A stretch of DNA of 64,000 bases, taken from the NCBI RefSeq assembly GCF_963678635.1, contig NC_087062.1:9778670-9842669 (forward strand), given 5' to 3'. The notes under the pieces are model-generated. The model did not search any database. It was not told the origin of the DNA and saw only the letters and a program-made list of their open reading frames with translations. This document shows positions 40,201 through 52,200 of the stretch, one piece after another (the stretch's first letter is position 1; each line of letters begins with the position of its first letter). This DNA comes from Symsagittifera roscoffensis (lineage: Eukaryota > Xenacoelomorpha > Acoela > Convolutidae). The position numbers were made by a program, and so were the translations under genes.

Positions 40201-43200
40201 GAATTTGCATGATGGAAGCACTAGGTTTATCCTAACCAAAGGTAGGGCCCATAGCTATCATACTGGCGTATTCTAGGAACCCAACTATCACACCTAAGTG
40301 GAATCTCTTACCATTTCATTTCTGCCCAGAAGTGCAAGTGTATGTGTTGGTTGACAGCGTCTGCGCCCAATATCTGGTACAGGTTCAGTCTGAAGGTCAC
40401 GTCCACAGTCGAGGACTGGTTCTTCACTGGTCGCACGTACTTGGAGGAGTTCAACTTGATCTTCTCCGCCAGCCACGTGCCGTGGTTCTCCTCTGCAGAA
40501 AAAAAAATATTATTACATAACTGTAATGTAAGCAACACCTTGCACACAAACAGTATTTCATAACTGTTACTTTGTAACACAGCACCTTGATTACTTAACT
40601 GTGTTGTGCGATTGCATAACACATGAGCCGATTCGCTCTGCGTAATGTAACAGATAAATGGAGGGTTGTTTGCAAAAAAAATGGCTTGTAGCAGATTTAT
40701 ATGCAAAAATTAACCAAAAAAATGCGAAATGAATCTGAAATTCGTTGTTCTGAAAATCAGTATCGTAATTGTTTTCATTTTCAAGGAAAGTGACAGGTTA
40801 TATTCGTGCTCACCGACCTCTAGAGTTTCATGAAAACATAATCGGTTATAGTTCCATTATAATGGGTTACAGTTACAATTTTAGATTTTAAAATAAATGA
40901 TGAATTCATTATAACCCATTTTTTTCAAAAAAAAATTAATGGATTTTGTCATTTTTAAACCCATAATAGATTGTAATCTGTATAATTTTTTGTAAATCAT
41001 TCGTGATGTTTGCAATATTTTCCGCATTAATCCCTGCCCACTCAATTTCTAAACATACTCGCAAGACTATATTTTGGCCAACCCTCACTATAACCCTCAA
41101 GGAAATAACACCCCCTGGAGATAGAGAAGTGTGGGAGGAAATGAGGACGTAAGTGGAGTAAATTAAGAGAGGGGGTTTCAGGATTCATTTCTTCGGAAAA
41201 AACTGGACTTTCGTACTAGCCATTTTGGACGGAAGTTTTCAATATTGGAAGTTAGTGATGATCTGAGCTCAAAATTAATATTTTCAGATACTTCACCATG
41301 GACCTTTTTTGTAAAAAAGGGTTTTGGAAATTGCCAAATTGGCTAATATAGACTAAGTAACGCGCAATAAATTTAATTCTATTAACGCGTAAGCTAAAAA
41401 AATAATTAGTCCCTTGTTCCGTTCAACCTATCAGATATAAGCAACAAGAATGCTTTTATATCAAAGCAAAGCCCTGAATGTTCCGACTATCCCTTAATTC
41501 ATATCGAATAGTTATTGGGAAAAGAAAGTATTGAAAATCTAAAAATTTTGAACAATATCAAAGTGAAATGTGAAATATTGGGCCGTAAAAATTAATACGA
41601 CCCATCCGATTAGCTAGCCTCAATTCAATTTGTAACGATTTTGTTGTTAGGAATAATTCGCCACGCATAAATAATTCGTGTTACATTCTCAGCAAATATG
41701 AATAAATTCTTGAAAGCGAACATATTTTGGTCCAAAACATGGCCAATTTGTCAATTTTCAATTTTCAGTCAAAACTGTTTATTAGGCAAAAAATTTAGGA
41801 CAAAAATTCTCAGGCTTTGTTTTTGATATGAGCAATCTTGTTAAAATCTCACCAGACGCAAAATATATCACTGATCTTCTCAATTGCTAGTGGGGGACAA
41901 AACGAATTATAAAATAATCAAATGGTTTCGAATTTTTTCTTTCATTTTATCATTGGTTAAATGTTTGTCGGCTTTTGTGGACAAGAAGATCATAAATGGT
42001 TTTGCTCTGATAGAGGAGTCTTATTTTCTTTTAAAATTTTGGCAAATTTTAAAATCCCATTACTTTACAAAACATTATCTTAGGTGAAACATCGGATCAG
42101 CTGTACAATTCCCCTTAATCAATTTAGGGGAGATGAAATACTGATTTTTCATATATCAACTTTGAGGTAAATTAAATTGACCTAATTAGTCAAAAAAATT
42201 CATTCAAAAATAACTATGAATAAAAATTTGGTTAATTAACAGTATAAAATAAGTATTCCTTTTGAAAAGTTTTTTTCAAGCTGTCTATTCTGCGCTTTTG
42301 CTTGAAAAGAATATTTTATACAAAATCAGTTTTCAAAACTAATATGTGGCTTGGGGGAGATTGTACGGTTGATCCGAAATATCTTTTCAAATTTGAGCTC
42401 AAGGCAACAATAATTTTTGAATGATATAAAAAAAATTCCGTCAAATTGAGCTAGCTAAAAAGTCGCAATTAGTCAGGAAAAAAACCACCCGAGCACAAAT
42501 GTTTTTTGTTATTTTCTTTGAAAATATTCGGAACCATTGTTCAATAGTTAAAGAGACCCGAAAGTTATAAATTGTTCACTGAAGATTTCAGCATTAGTAT
42601 ATTCAGTGACAGATGAGGAAGAGTTATGTCTAGTAAGTTCTCTCCAGTGTTAATGGCTACGTCTGAAGTTGGTTACTTCGTTTTTGATCTGATTTTTTTT
42701 CAAAGAAACTGACGGAAAATTTGTGCTCGGAGAGTTTTATTTCTCCAAACAAAATTTGACTTTTTAATTAGCAACTTTTGACGGAATTTTTTATATCATT
42801 CGAAAGGTATTGTTGTCTCAAGCTCCAGATGAAACAAGTATAATTTTTACTCGGCAACTTTTTTCGTGAAGTTATGGGGGGGTTAAAGATTACCAATTTG
42901 GCCAATTTGGGACAATTAATACGCGATACATTTTGCTCTATTAACGAGTAAGCGGAGATTTATTACGTCCTAGAATCTGATCCAAATTCGATTGAAGCAT
43001 GCTCTTTGGTCTATTCAAAGCTCTGCTAAATGCAAAATATATCCTTTTGTACTTTACATGGCGTTTGGGGAAAAAGTTTTTAAAAGAATCAAAAAATTTT
43101 TGAAATTTCTTTGAATTTTTTCATTTTCAAAAAATTTCATCTATTATTTTAATTCAAAAAACTCCATAGAAATCAAAAAGCTGTCGGAACATTCAAGGTT

Positions 43201-46200
43201 GCGCATTGATACGAGCAGTCTTGTTAAAATATTACAGGTATATATAGATATATTACTATCAGTTATATTAGAGAAAAAAACTATGAGAACATTTAATAAC
43301 GGTGGTAAGTATATTTTGAATTATCCAGCCATATTAACTCCAGTCATTTTCATTCCAGTTATAAGAAAAAGAAATCCATAGGATATCTCGGCGCCCAGTT
43401 TTCCAATTCAAATTCAATCGAACGCTATCAAATTGTGTCATGCGTATCGTCTACTTAAGCACTTTTGTTCACGAAAAGCTTCATTTTTCAATTAAGATTC
43501 ACATTTTATTCACAAAAAAACAAAAGAACGGGTACAGATTAATATTGAACCCGGCGCTGTTTTGAGGTCTACACTTTGAAAAGCTTACTTCAGACAAGAT
43601 AAAATATGCCCCTTATAACAGCCATTTTAAATTGAATGCGCCACAAATGTGTTCTACAATAAAACTTTCTAACTAAGAAATATCTTTACAGGTCGTTAAA
43701 ATTGTTTCTGAAATTTGATCATGCATATTTAACATAAACTACCCAAATAAACTATACCATTCGAGTGTCTTGGTGTTCATACAATTTTAACGATGTTCGA
43801 AAACACAGATTCCGAGAAACGAAAATGTTAAGAAATGCTAAGTGTTTATAACGTAATAATATCGATCAAGTTTAAATGTACAAGGCTTTTAAAATGAGCT
43901 TGGCTATCATAAAATAAGCTTATGTAGAGCTAGAGACTGCTCAATTGTAATCGCGTCAAAGATGCCAAAACAAAGTTGTTTCTTCGCAAGCCGGGTTGAC
44001 AAAAATGCTAATCTTGAAATTTCATACTGATCTCATATGACAAGCATTTTATGAAAAAAATTGCTTGCCATACAATGTCATACAATTTCATAGACCAAAA
44101 AAAATTGAAAATAACAAGTTATTTGCCATGCTTTTTATTACAAAAAATCTTTGAAAACAGCAAAAACAATTTTTTTTATGCTATGAAATTGAACGATAAT
44201 CCTTTTTTTTTTCATTCTGTATGAAATTTTAGCGTAGGCATTTGTTCCATGAAGGAAAACGCAACAAAAAACTGTTTTGAAGTTTTGGGTTTTATCCAAA
44301 AACACAATAACAAAAGGTTTCTATCATAAGAAAACCCAGAGGGTAAGTGGCAGTTAACACGCAGATAAACTGCATTTGGTGATATTAGCCATGTAAGTTA
44401 ATGTTATTTTTTTCTATAAAAGTATATGCTTAAAAATAAATTTTTGTGAATGGCTAATTTTAAAAAAAAAACATTACGAGGCCAAACTGCGCTTTTTGAT
44501 AAATGTACGCGGATTCTGCAATGTGTTCCTCTTTTGTTCTTTCATTTTTTTTGATCGCTCCAACAAAATTTTCTTATCTTTGAAGACTTGTCCCTGGAAT
44601 CCAGAAACAAACAGACACAAAATTGTGCGCCTATCCAGTGCAAAATTTGTCCTCGTAATGAGAGGCCTGCTTTTTTCTACAAACTTTGGTATATCTTTGC
44701 ATAAGAAAAAAAGAAAATTATTAACTGTGTTTTTTATTGAAAACACTTGCTTGTGGTTTTTGGGTAAAAAAGCAACGTGGACTACATTATAGACACAAAA
44801 CATCAAATTTTATGTGCAAAGTTTTTTTCATAGAATGTTTATTTGAGCTCAGAAGCGAGTATGCAATCGAAAACATCATGGATTTTTTTTTACCACAGAA
44901 TTGTTTTTTTTAAAGTAAAAAATGCATATCCTACAATTTTCATATATTCAATTATATGATAACTTTTTGCAACAACGAAAAACTGCCACTAAAGTGTATT
45001 GTTTGGGTTAAAATCAAGTTAAAATAACTTTCGAATGAAAACGTTTTGATTGAAAAAATGCTTATCATACATATTTTTTTAATGAAAATTGTTTCATAAC
45101 CGTTTTTTCTATAAACTCCATATTCTAAGTTGTGAGGAAAACATATTTCTTGTATGGACGTCAACACGCGAACGAATTCAATTTTTCCGAATTTACATTT
45201 TTTACGCCATTCTTACATATGTGTAATTTACATATTACAAGTTTCTTTGAAAGAAAATTTTCATAATTACAACAATTTTACTTGTTCGGATCGATTCAGT
45301 TGTTCTCTTTATTTGATTAAGTTTAACTTAAATGGGTAATTTTTATCTTATTTATTTGGTTTATATTTTTCAGATTTTAGTGACAATACTGTCGTTGCTT
45401 AAAAAAACATCTGGTGTTTGATAATGGGAAAGCCTTCTTGTGGCAGTCGTGTAAATGATCAGCAAATCTGCTATTCTAGCTAACTGCACAATAATATTAG
45501 TTGATTCTACAATTTGCACTGGTATACAGGTCTTGCAAACATAGAATTTGACAACAAAAATCAATTTTGCCTGCTATTTCGCCCAATATTCGACCGCTTT
45601 GTCATGGCTCGACCCCACTCGGCCAATGATTTGAACCCGTTTGACCCATGATTCAAGCTAAAATTAGTTTCTGTTAGATCCATCATTTGAAATACTTCAA
45701 CTCACTATGTTCGACCTACGATTCGCCTCACTATTTGTTTCTGTTCGACCATTGATTCGACTAGGTTCGAATCAAGATTCGACCATGTTTGACCCATGAT
45801 TTGATTTTTTCTACCAATACTTCTACTCGACCGTATTAATCTTTGGTCGGAAAGCTGACACCATTCGACCATTTTCCTCAATCGCTGAGTCGAGCTCCTC
45901 AGTCCGAGAAAACATTCCAATTGGCCCGGTATGAAGATTAAGAACGATTGAAACGAAGCTGTCATGAGTGAAAAATTTGTTCTTCCAAAATTAAACTTTA
46001 ACCCCTTTTTTAAATTTTTTTCGGTACTTCACAAAAAATATTTAATCTTAGGCTTCCAAAGCGATTGCAACGTGGCAAAATAATTTCTCTTGGAACGACA
46101 AATTGGGTTCAAAATCAGAACATTGAGGAATTTATGAAAATTTTGGGAAACTTATATCGACAATTTTTCACACAAGTGATTACCAAAAACATAAACAAGC

Positions 46201-49200
46201 GCATATTTTTGTCCACTAAACAAGCGTATATTTAGAAAGTGTGAAAAAAATTCCTGAAACACCTAAGAATCGAAAACTGAATATAGCAAAAATGTAAAAA
46301 TGAGCAAATTTCAGAAAGTTTTTTTTAATTCAGTTACTTGTTTCTAACTTTTCTTCAGAATCAAAAGAAGACCATTGTAAAGTTTTGACCAAATAATTCT
46401 GTTATGTCACTAATTTGGTGGTTTTCTCTTAAAAGCAATTTGGGAAACATGTTTGTATATGCGATCGGCCGAGTCAGCTATAATAAAAAAGCAAAAACTT
46501 TGTATTATTTTCTTAGCCCATTGAAATATTTGTTCATTGAATCGTTAGCCAAAATAATATAAACATTTTCTGCAAGTTATTAAAAAAAAACTATGAAAAT
46601 TTCTACCCGAATCTCGTTGACATAAACAAACACACGCAACGGCAACAAAAAATTACAAGAATTGGAAGAAACGCAGGAAAAAGAAACATATTTTTATCGA
46701 TTAGTTATAACGCTTCTGCAATGATATCTGTGACCGGAAGTTTTTCCACTATTGTTCCGACTTTCATAACGAAATAAACAGATTATTTGTGCTCGGGATG
46801 GTTTTTTTTCAGAAAAAATTTGATTTTTCGCTGACGGAGTTTTTTCATTTATTGCTGTCCTGAGCTTACTTTTGAAAATATATTTCTCCTGTAATCATTT
46901 TGGTGAAGTTACGGGGGTTTAGATTGCCACTTTGGCCAATTTGGGCAAGTAACGCGCGATGTATTTCTCGCTTTTAATGCGTAAGTAGAGATTTAATTGT
47001 CCTAGAAATTGTTCCAAATTGGTTAAAAGAACTTATTGTTCTGACTTTCGAAGAAAGGGGAATATTTATGCTCGGTGTTTGTTTTATTCAGTCAATTTTC
47101 ATCAACCGAATTAATTTTCAACAAATATTTTTCATACCCCCTAAAATTATTGACGATATATATCTCACCACCGATATTTCACCACCGATTTTTTTTTGTA
47201 AAGTTTTGGTGGTTTGAAATTTGCTAAATTAGCCATGTTATGGACTAAATTATGCGCGCTTTGAAGAGTTTATTGATAATGCTGAGAGCGTAACGCAAAA
47301 TAATTATGCGTGGCGAATTATCCCGCACAACAAAATTGTTCCAAATTGAATTGAGGCTAGCTAATTGGTCGTATTAATTTCGCACGACTCAAAACTTTAC
47401 ACTTTGATATCGTCCAAAATTTATATGTTTTTTAACATTTTTTTCCCAAAAACTTTTTGATTTAAATTAAGGAACATTCGGAACATTCAGTGCTTTACCA
47501 TGATATACGAGCAGTCTTGTTTGCTAGAATTGATTTGTTACAAGGAGCAATATCTATCAATTTGTACTTTCTATGGCGTGTGGGGAGATGATTTTCAAAA
47601 AAATTTCAAATGTACAATAAAAAGTTTTTGTTTTAGTTTTTTTTTTATTCAAGTTTTTGCACGTTATTACCGCGCCTTAGACTTTAAAAGGCATTGGAAG
47701 TATTCAGGGCTTCGCCTTGATTCAAGCAGTCTTGTTTTATTGTTTTTCAGTTTTTTGGAAGAAAACAAATAATATAGAAATCATTTTTTATCACTGGCTG
47801 ACCATTCCCGGCTGTCTAATTTGAACAAGAATTTATATCTTTTCTCAAGGTCAATTGAACGAAAAATTTTTCAGTCAACAAAGCCGGACCGGAAATAGAG
47901 AGAGCAAAACTAGTCGTCTTATGTGATTGGGACAAATTGGGCTTTTAGTTAAAATGCTTCGCTGTCTGTTGATGACATGCTAGCCCGCGGGCACCTCATT
48001 GTATAGATTTTTCTTACAAAAATGTTTCACTTGATATCAATCAAACCCAAATCAGCTTAATTTTTGTTCCGAAGTGGATGTCTCTAGTATTGGAAGATGA
48101 TTATTTGTAGCAGACTATAAAAATATAGGGAGACAAGACTGCTCGTTGCTCGTATCAGGGCAAATCCTAGAATGTTCCGACTGCACTTTATTTGGCCTCC
48201 ATCAATTTGTGGAATTGTTTTGATTCTTAGGATTATCCCGGTTCGAAATGGTCGAGTTATTTTTTGACTTTCTCGACTAAAAACGGTATGTTTCGACCGT
48301 CTCGACTAAATTTTGGTATGTTTTGACTTTCTTGGCCGAATTTTGATATGTTTCGATTTTCTCGACCAAATTTTGGTATATTTCGACTTATGACCAAATT
48401 TTGGTATGTTTCGACTTTCTCGACCAAAAAAGGGTATGTTTCGAATATGTTCGACCCTAGTTCAGATCTGTTTCAACGTTTTTGACCAAAATTCGAAATG
48501 TTTTATTTTTCCTCTAATTTCTCGACCATTTGTTCGGCCACGCATAGATATATTAAATTTTTTCGAACAAAATTTGGTTTACTTCGATTTTCTTACATTT
48601 TTTTTACATTTGTTTGCTCGACCCCGATTATTTATATTTCGACTTTCTCTACCAAAAATGGGTATGTTTCGATTGCCTTGAATTTCTTGACGAACAAAAA
48701 ACGCTCCAATTTATATCTGATCCATTTCCGATGCGTTTGAAGCGGCGTGACTAACTATATGATGTGTAATGATTTCTTAACTCTCTAGGTCACCAAAAAA
48801 TCTAGCTTAATTTTGAGCTAAACTGCAAATTTTTGTGTGGTTAAGAAAATACGCACAGCTCTTTTGTTATCAAGTAAATTGTTGACTGGTTAGAAAAAGA
48901 CTACGCAGGTTTTTTTTGGCGCGCGCTTCCTTCTCAAAATTAGTAAATATTGGCAACGTAAGCGCTTTTGGAAATATTTTAGTGTCCATCAACCAAAAAT
49001 GGATATCTCAAATTAGTATAAAGGGGAAACCCTTTGGGTCGGTATCCCTAAGTGAAGGCGTCCGCACTCCCCCACACACTACTTAGATCCCCTGGTGCCT
49101 GGTACTTTTGCGTAGATAACACGCTCAAAACTATTCTCAAAACTATTAAGATTTGTAAGACAGATATCGCGCGTTAATTGTCCCAAATTGGCCATATTGG

Positions 49201-52200
49201 AAATCCTTAAAACCCCTCTAGATACAACTAATTTCTTATAATTTATCCGACCAAAACTTTGAACGTAAATTAGGTTTCCCGCTAAAAGGGTTGATTTTAG
49301 ACATAACTAAAGAAGCCTCTAATTAGAGCCTAAAATATTCCAAAAAAAGATGGTGCAAAAAGTTTTACATATTTACGAATTATCTACGAAATGTTTTAAC
49401 TCCTTAATAAAGGATCATAAGGAATCAGATTAGATTAGGATTTGTTTTTATCTTGAAGTAAACAAATTTCAGCGGCCTCAGCTGTTTGAAAACACCTCCT
49501 AGAGGTTAGTGGGGAAAAATTCCATAAAGAAATTCCAAAAACAGGTAAAAGATATTCAATTTTTCTATTTCCTTTTTTTTATGAAATTCTGACGTTACAA
49601 ATCATCTCGTCGAAAAAATTTTCCTAGAAATTTGGCAAAATTAATTTTATTATTTTTTGTTTTAAAAGAGTTGTTAAAATAGCTTTTTATAAGATATGAG
49701 CTCCGCTAAAACCAGAAAGTTATAGCACAGTAGGACTCAGATGACCGTAAAATTTCAACCAGACTACTCGTGTCAAGACAAAGCCCTGACTATTTCGACA
49801 GCTTTTTAAGGTCTATAGAGCAGTGTGCACCTAAAAAAAAACGTTCTATTTTATAAGTTTTTTTTAAAAACCATCCCCCACTCGCCAATTAAAGTACATA
49901 AAGTACAAATTGATCAATTTTGCTCCTAGTAACGTAGCATTTTAAAAAAAAAAGCCTTCAACAACCAATTTTGAAACAATTGTAAGACAGATATCGCGCT
50001 TTAGTTGCCCCAAATTGGCCATATTGGCAATCTATAAAACCCCATAACTACAAAATGCTCATAGGTTTTTTTTTGTAAAATTGAGTTCAGGACAACAATA
50101 ACTTTTAAATGAAATAATTAAATTTTGTCAAAATTTGCTAGTAAAATTGTCGGAACTGTCTGGAAAAAAAAACATCCCAAGCACAAATATTCCGTCATTT
50201 TACTCAAAAGGAGTCAGAACAAAAACACTCACAATTAGAAAAAAATCTGAAAAATTAATTTTTATCCAAAAATTGATATTTTTAGTTGAAATTTTTAATT
50301 TGATGTCTTATTTTTTTTCTAGAAAACTAGGCTTAAGTTAGTCTTGCGTGAACTCTGTGTGAAAATTGGCGCTCTGCTTCCCGAAATCTAAGAAAAAAAC
50401 AGTTAAAACATCTATTCACTCTCCGATCTGAGAAAAAAGTAAATTCTGTTTTCCATGAGGCAGAAAAGGGCAAACTTTCATGCGTTTTAAAATAGAGCTC
50501 AGTATTCCAAAACCATATATTTCATGACGGCATTCTTGACTACGAATAAACATTTAGGGCAGAACTTTCAGTTTTAAGCTTTTATTTTGTTATTTTTCAC
50601 AATAAAAAATCTGCGGAATTCATAAGAAACTTTAAAAGAGACGGTATATTTTCATTCAAATCAGTTAAATTTGTTGCCTAAAGTTCAATTTGTTCAACTT
50701 TATCAACTTACAAGGTTCAAAAATATTCGCCATGGGAATTGATTAATCATTTTTAGTCCCAGCAAGAATAATTGTCAGTCGAGAACATTCAATATTATTT
50801 TCAATATTTTATGATTTTTATAATACTTTTTTCCAAAGCTTTTTTCCCCCTGAAGAACATGATAAAATAATGAGCTGGCTGGAGCGTGCAAATCATTTTC
50901 GAGATTTTCGTTAACCGTTTTGCCTGACTAACTTTGACTGCAATAATGGAACCATGCGAAATTTCTAGACGCACAAATAAACGGCCTTGAGTCGCAAAAA
51001 AGAGCTTCACTCAACGAAACAGCTCAGTCTGGAATGATGGGAATTAAAACAAAATGACTGTTCTTAAACAGGACAGGTCCGTCAAGGCCTACGGTTAGCT
51101 GCTCGGCGGTTCGTAGGAATCATAAGTGATTATTAAGATAATTTTTAAATTTTGTCTGATGAATATTGATGCCCTAAGTCATAAGCTCAGACATAAAATT
51201 TTTTCACCTATTGATTTTGGTATTAACAAGGCTCAGAAATAAAAGTATCCTGAAATGAGGCAAAAAATTTATCACCCAGTATTTAACACTATTCGAACTT
51301 TTTTGGGGCTTCAAAAATTAACCTTTTGTTTTTTAATAGGTGGTGCTGAAATTTTTGTCCCAATTTTGGATTAGTTACTTTAAGGGACAGTCTTAAAATT
51401 ATGGGTTTTCTGGTGAACTGTTTTCACATAAAATTTTTTTTCCAGTGTACTATCAAAACTTTAACAGCAGACCAAGGAAATGGTGAATCACAAACTGCGA
51501 ACAAACAGCACAATCGTCAACCCTATATAAAAGCGTTTTTTGGCGAAAAGTTTTTAAGGTCAGATTATTTTCAAACTTAAAATCGAAAAAAAATTGAATG
51601 CGATATGTTTTCAGTTCCGAGAACATAAGAAAAATAAAACAGATGATTTAAAAAAGATAATACCTGAGAATGAATGACAAGCAAGATCCAATAAGAAAGA
51701 CTGTTTTGTGTCGAACAATCGGTTTTTTATTTTAGCTCAATTTTTTCCACGGATACTGAAGCAAAAAAATACAAAACAAAAACTTTGAAACAAAACAAAT
51801 AAATCAGACACAAAAATGCCACTAATTGTTTATTTATCAATTTTTGTGTTTCCTGTCCAAGACGCATCTTAAGTTACAAGCGAAAAGCACAAAAGTTTGG
51901 AATATTAACAAGTTTAGTTCAACGAAATCATGATTTTTTTCAACACCGAAGCAAATAACATTATCAAATTTAAGGGGAGTGGGGGGAGGGGCTGGAAGGA
52001 ACTGCCACAAGTTTTCGATAAGCTACAACTGTTGAGCTGGCTAGTACTGTTAGTAGCAACTAAATTAATCGCAGCTGTTCATCTCAAAAATGAAAATATC
52101 GAACATGATATGATTTGGAAATCGTTTCAGGTTTCTGTTTGAGCTACAAAATAATTTTTTTTTTCTATTTTTTGGCTTATAATCTGTTGCTCTTTTGACT

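Larger units (their letters stand above)
29032..40311 (-). other. Receptor intron 3 (11280 bp)
   Basis: GT-AG. Contains MITE fragments (29885-29965, 33140-33268), members of the ACAAGACTGCTCGT-end repeat family (34831-36525, 37660-37875), and a locally repetitive patch with atgcaagatcttgc-like words near 40070-40160. 30000-33100 and 37900-40000 show no recognised gene or repeat beyond AT-rich sequence. Confidence 0.85.

Noticed and set aside
44474-44806. 110-codon minus-strand frame
   Set aside because: Overlaps the CATTACGAGG inverted-repeat element and simple A-rich sequence.
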